64,000 bases of DNA from Elusimicrobiota bacterium. GTDB lineage: Bacteria > Elusimicrobiota > Elusimicrobia > Elusimicrobiales > UBA9959. A model generated the notes under the pieces. It saw nothing but the letters and a program-made list of their open reading frames with translations. It had not been told where the DNA came from and did no database searches. Where the stretch lies: positions 41,989 through 105,988 of the forward strand of contig JACRER010000086.1 of the NCBI GenBank assembly GCA_016234365.1, in the 5' to 3' direction. Every line of letters begins with the position of its first letter. Position 1 is the stretch's first letter. Shown one piece after another: positions 61,837-64,000 of this stretch. The position numbers and the translations under genes were made by a program.

Positions 61837-62706
61837 TTATTCTGCCGGCAATGCAGAATAGAAGGCGCTCAAAACCTTAAACGCCTCATCTAAATCATCT
61901 GATAGGCCGCATGTGCCGGCCAATGCCCCGAAGGGGCCTTTCCAGGCAACGGGCGGCCGGTCGAGGGATTCCGGCAAAGGGTGCGTCTTTCTGCGCTTAA
62001 AGGTGGCGTTCAGCGCCTGCCGGACCTTGGTGTGATCCATCTTGCCGGAGCCTATCAATAGAAGCATGTCTATAAGATCCCTCGCACGGGAGTTCGGCAT
62101 CTGACGTTGTAAAGTGTAGGAATGGAGCTTCTCCGCGAAGTGCTGCTCTCGCGAAATAGTGGGAAACTCCGCACCGGGTATCCCGGCGAATTTCAGCCAG
62201 TCATGGGCTTGCGTCATATCGAACGGTGCAAGCACCACATCGCCCGCTCCAACATCTATGTGGAATTTCACAAAAGTCCGGCCGTCCAGGCGGGTTTCTA
62301 CAGGGAAGCGGGCTCCGCCATAAGGTGCCGCATCCAGGTCCAGCATTGCTTCGCCGATATTGAACGAAAAGAAATCGCCCAAATCCTGGCCGGCAGCTTT
62401 CGCTAGCGCCTCAAGGATCATCACTTTAAGAGGCTGGTCTTTCTCCGTGCCCAGGGAATGCCTAAGGGCTAAATCTATGTCCTTGGTTGCGCGGGCTTCC
62501 TTCATCCTCAATTCCAGGGCATAGCCGCCCTTAAGAATCCATGCCGCGTCCTTTCGGGCGAACAGGCGGGCCAGCAGGCGGTCGAAAGCTACTTCTCTCA
62601 GGAGGCGCTGAAGATCTAATCTCTCATCTTTTGATTTTTGCTTGAGCCGGTCTTCGAGCGCGCGGCGAAATGCTGTCGGGGTGTCATACTTCTTAAGCTT
62701 GTCCAT
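61837..62706 (-). CDS. abiEii: AbiEii/AbiGii-family toxin (nucleotidyltransferase)
   Basis: 289 residues. The nucleotidyltransferase core has WILKGGYALEL (G60-G61) and TKDIDLAL (D76 and D78). The later region fits AbiEii with REQHFAEKLHSYTLQ and RARDLIDMLLL. AbiEii toxins cause bacteriostasis during phage infection and are countered by AbiEi. Its ATG overlaps the antitoxin stop by one base (TAATG). Base composition is more AT-rich than the core genome, a sign of transfer. Confidence 0.9.
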   Translation of the reverse strand: MDKLKKYDTPTAFRRALEDRLKQKSKDERLDLQRLLREVAFDRLLARLFARKDAAWILKGGYALELRMKEARATKDIDLALRHSLGTEKDQPLKVMILEALAKAAGQDLGDFFSFNIGEAMLDLDAAPYGGARFPVETRLDGRTFVKFHIDVGAGDVVLAPFDMTQAHDWLKFAGIPGAEFPTISREQHFAEKLHSYTLQRQMPNSRARDLIDMLLLIGSGKMDHTKVRQALNATFKRRKTHPLPESLDRPPVAWKGPFGALAGTCGLSDDLDEAFKVLSAFYSALPAE

Positions 62707-63326
62707 TATTGGTCTCCCCTGAGTTGCTCTATCTCTTTCTTGATGGCGGGTGAAATCCGTTTGGCTTGTTTTAGTTCCGTGCGGGTAATGAGCCCTCTCT
62801 GGAACGCTTGTTTTACCGCTTGCTGCATGTGATCCATCTCGACCGTGCGGGCCGTCAGAAGATCTGCGATAGTTTTGAGCGCTTTGGTTACCTTAACGCC
62901 GAATCTAACCTCAATATCGTCTTTGTGTACGTTGCCCCGGTGAAGGACTGGGATTTTAGACAGATCGGTCCTTCGTTGAAAAGAGGGTGGTACCGTCATA
63001 TGCAGCTTGGCCGGATTGATATCTGAAAGATCATAAAGACTCAGCGCTGTTTCGTGCGAATAAATGCCCTGCGGTTCATCGTTGCGATTGCGTGACCACA
63101 GCCACCAAAACATGAGGTCCGGTCGTTCCGCTGGCGGAAACTTGGCCAGGCGATAGATTCCGCGTTGTTCCCTTATCCAGTTGCCCGTTCGAACATGATA
63201 GCCATGATTTTTTTGACTAAAACCCGCCACTTCAGCCTGTTTGGTCGTAAAATAACCACTTTGCCCCTCAGCGATTTGGTAGAGGTGCTCAAATGTCCCT
63301 TTATGGTTGTGGCGCTTGTTTGTCAT
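62706..63326 (-). CDS. abiEi: AbiEi-family antitoxin (type IV TA)
   Basis: 206 residues. The N-terminal winged helix (YQIAEGQSGYFTTKQAEVAGF, then YHVRTGNWIREQRGIYRL) is the AbiEi domain. SHETALSLYDLSD and VPPSFQRR are typical of the family, and a C-terminal domain rich in lysine and glutamate follows. It neutralises AbiEii without direct contact and represses its own operon. A 31-bp palindrome sits immediately upstream of its ATG. It is AT-richer than its surroundings. Confidence 0.9.
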   Translation of the reverse strand: MTNKRHNHKGTFEHLYQIAEGQSGYFTTKQAEVAGFSQKNHGYHVRTGNWIREQRGIYRLAKFPPAERPDLMFWWLWSRNRNDEPQGIYSHETALSLYDLSDINPAKLHMTVPPSFQRRTDLSKIPVLHRGNVHKDDIEVRFGVKVTKALKTIADLLTARTVEMDHMQQAVKQAFQRGLITRTELKQAKRISPAIKKEIEQLRGDQ

Positions 63327-63327
63327 G

Positions 63328-63358
63328 TATAATACCCTTAATTATTAAGGGTATTATA
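63328..63358 (-). promoter_or_regulatory. Palindromic operator/promoter of the AbiE operon
   Basis: Perfect 14-bp inverted repeat (TATAATACCCTTAA) with a 3-bp TTA spacer, 1 nt upstream of the antitoxin ATG at 63326. It contains TATAAT/TATTAT boxes. AbiEi is known to bind inverted repeats in its own promoter, so this is the predicted operator. Confidence 0.75.
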
Positions 63359-63567
63359 CCATACGACAGCGGAAAGTCAATAGGCGCAGTGTCCCTGATA
63401 CCCATTGGTGAGCCGCCGTCTTGTGGGGAACTAGGGCTTTTCCGTTATGAAGTATCCCCGCGCTTGCCGGAGGGTTTTCAGCTTCATGGAGTGTTTGGCG
63501 CTCTTTACTGCCGCTCGGAAGTCGCGGCGGTGACTAGTGAGGCTTGGATAGGTGGTGTGTTGTTTTC
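63359..63567. other. Intergenic stretch without a supported gene
   Basis: About 209 bp between the AbiE promoter and the integrase stop. Frames are short and overlap the integrase antisense. I see no clear RNA or repeat. Confidence 0.5.
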
Positions 63568-63888
63568 TCATATATTTTTCTGCGTGGTGTCCTTGGGAAT
63601 CCCCTGCTTGTTTAACTTGCGGGGTTTGGTCTCTACCGGAGAGCTCCAAATTGGTGTCCATCCTGCATCGAATACTTTCATTTCCGCTTGTAGGTGCCCT
63701 TTTGATAGGTGGGCGTACCTTTGTGTCATGCGGGGTGATTTGTGGCCCAGGAGCTTCTGCGTGGCCGGGAGATCGTTTGTGCGCATTATAAAGTGTGAGG
63801 CGAAGGTGTGCCGCAGGTCATGAAAGCGGAAGTTTGTAATGCCGGTCAGTTTCAAGGCTTGCGGTGGTCGGGAGAGTCTAGACCAGTT
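63568..63888 (-). pseudogene. Tyrosine recombinase (integrase), C-terminal fragment
   Basis: About 106 residues of the catalytic domain remain. FHDLRHTFAS gives the HxxR box, LLGHKSPRMTQRYAHLS gives the H and the tyrosine nucleophile, then GWTPIW and a basic tail ending in QKNI. Upstream the same frame continues a few codons (LSRPPQALKLTG) to the TAG that ends an IS3-like transposase, so the N-terminal part has been displaced. Its sister relic lies beside tRNA-Gly. Confidence 0.8.
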
Positions 63889-64000
63889 CTAAGCCCTGCC
63901 TAAGGTGGTCTGCATCATCCCTGTCTGTCCGTCGTTAACTCTCCAGTCTATCCCTGTCTTATACGTCTCCAGTGGCGTCTTATACTCCAGCGACTGGTGC
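63889..64000 (-). mobile_element. IS3-family-like transposase, C-terminus only (runs off window)
   Basis: The minus-strand frame visible at the right edge reads HQSLEYKTPLETYKTG, typical of the end of IS3-type OrfB transposases (RPHQxLxYKTPxExY), and stops at TAG (63889-63891). It lies directly against the integrase fragment, so the element has inserted into that gene. The terminal inverted repeat is not resolved. Confidence 0.72.

Noticed and set aside
61630..61893. Plus-strand frame of 87 residues after the tRNA
   Set aside because: It is antisense to the integrase relic and begins inside the tRNA. The similar plus-strand frame at 63293-63823 is also an antisense shadow of integrase sequence, which is how the homology was noticed.
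61658..64000. Second copy of the tRNA 3' end (distal att site)
   Set aside because: No convincing repeat of the tRNA-Gly 3' sequence occurs to the right within the window. A GATACCCATTGGTGAGCC stretch near 63398 is only loosely similar.

Overview
The window is about 64 kb of GC-rich (roughly 65%) chromosomal DNA from a Gram-negative-type bacterium. It carries an MlaE/F/D lipid-transport set, lipoproteins and likely outer-membrane proteins. The gene order rpsF-ssb-rpsR-rplI-dnaB-alr-mlaEF-mlaD-radA-PIN/TRAM-ispDF-cysS, the fused IspDF and the protein style suggest a deep-branching lineage such as Elusimicrobiota. That assignment is my inference and no marker was searched.

Region 1 (1-23.5 kb) is an accessory island. 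It holds nine radical SAM genes with ten radical SAM catalytic domains. Seven of those domains have an N-terminal B12-binding-type region, counting gene 1, whose start lies outside the window, and one gene fuses two complete radical SAM modules. They sit with a PaaK-like adenylate-forming enzyme, a polytopic membrane protein, a methyltransferase, a FemAB/GNAT-like transferase, an NAD-dependent epimerase, an FAD oxidoreductase and a secreted beta-propeller carrying a c-type heme motif. Most neighbours overlap by 4 bp (ATGA/GTGA), so they are translationally coupled. This looks like a biosynthetic pathway for an unknown lipid, cofactor or surface metabolite.

Region 2 (23.6-43 kb) is mixed metabolism and envelope. 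It has argF, a lipoprotein related to poly-gamma-glutamate hydrolases, carbamate kinase, threonine synthase, a GAF/PAS histidine kinase, several secreted proteins of unknown function (one collagen-like, one made of about 21-residue repeats), a clostripain-family peptidase, a glycosyltransferase, guaA-guaB, a tandem paralogous pair, scpB, a beta-lactamase-like serine hydrolase and a DUF4105-type protein. Strong hairpin terminators separate many of these units.

Region 3 (43.1-48 kb) looks like cell-wall sugar recycling: an AmgK-like kinase fused to a RapZ C-terminal domain, a MurU-like nucleotidyltransferase, a secreted alpha/beta hydrolase and a YhcH-family protein.

Region 4 (48-61.5 kb) is a core operon-like run: rpsF, ssb, rpsR, rplI, dnaB, alr, mlaE, mlaF, mlaD, radA, a PIN/TRAM protein, ispDF, a lipoprotein, cysS and a PAP2 phosphatase.

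Region 5 (61.6-64 kb) is a lower-GC integration site at tRNA-Gly(GCC). It has a decayed integrase tail next to the tRNA, an AbiEi/AbiEii toxin-antitoxin pair with a 31-bp palindromic operator, a second integrase C-terminus, and the end of an IS3-like transposase that interrupts that integrase.

Two genome-wide features stand out. First, -10-like hexamers often lie only 6-9 nt before the start codon, which suggests widespread leaderless transcripts. Second, several intergenic regions hold long perfect or near-perfect inverted repeats with branched internal structure.
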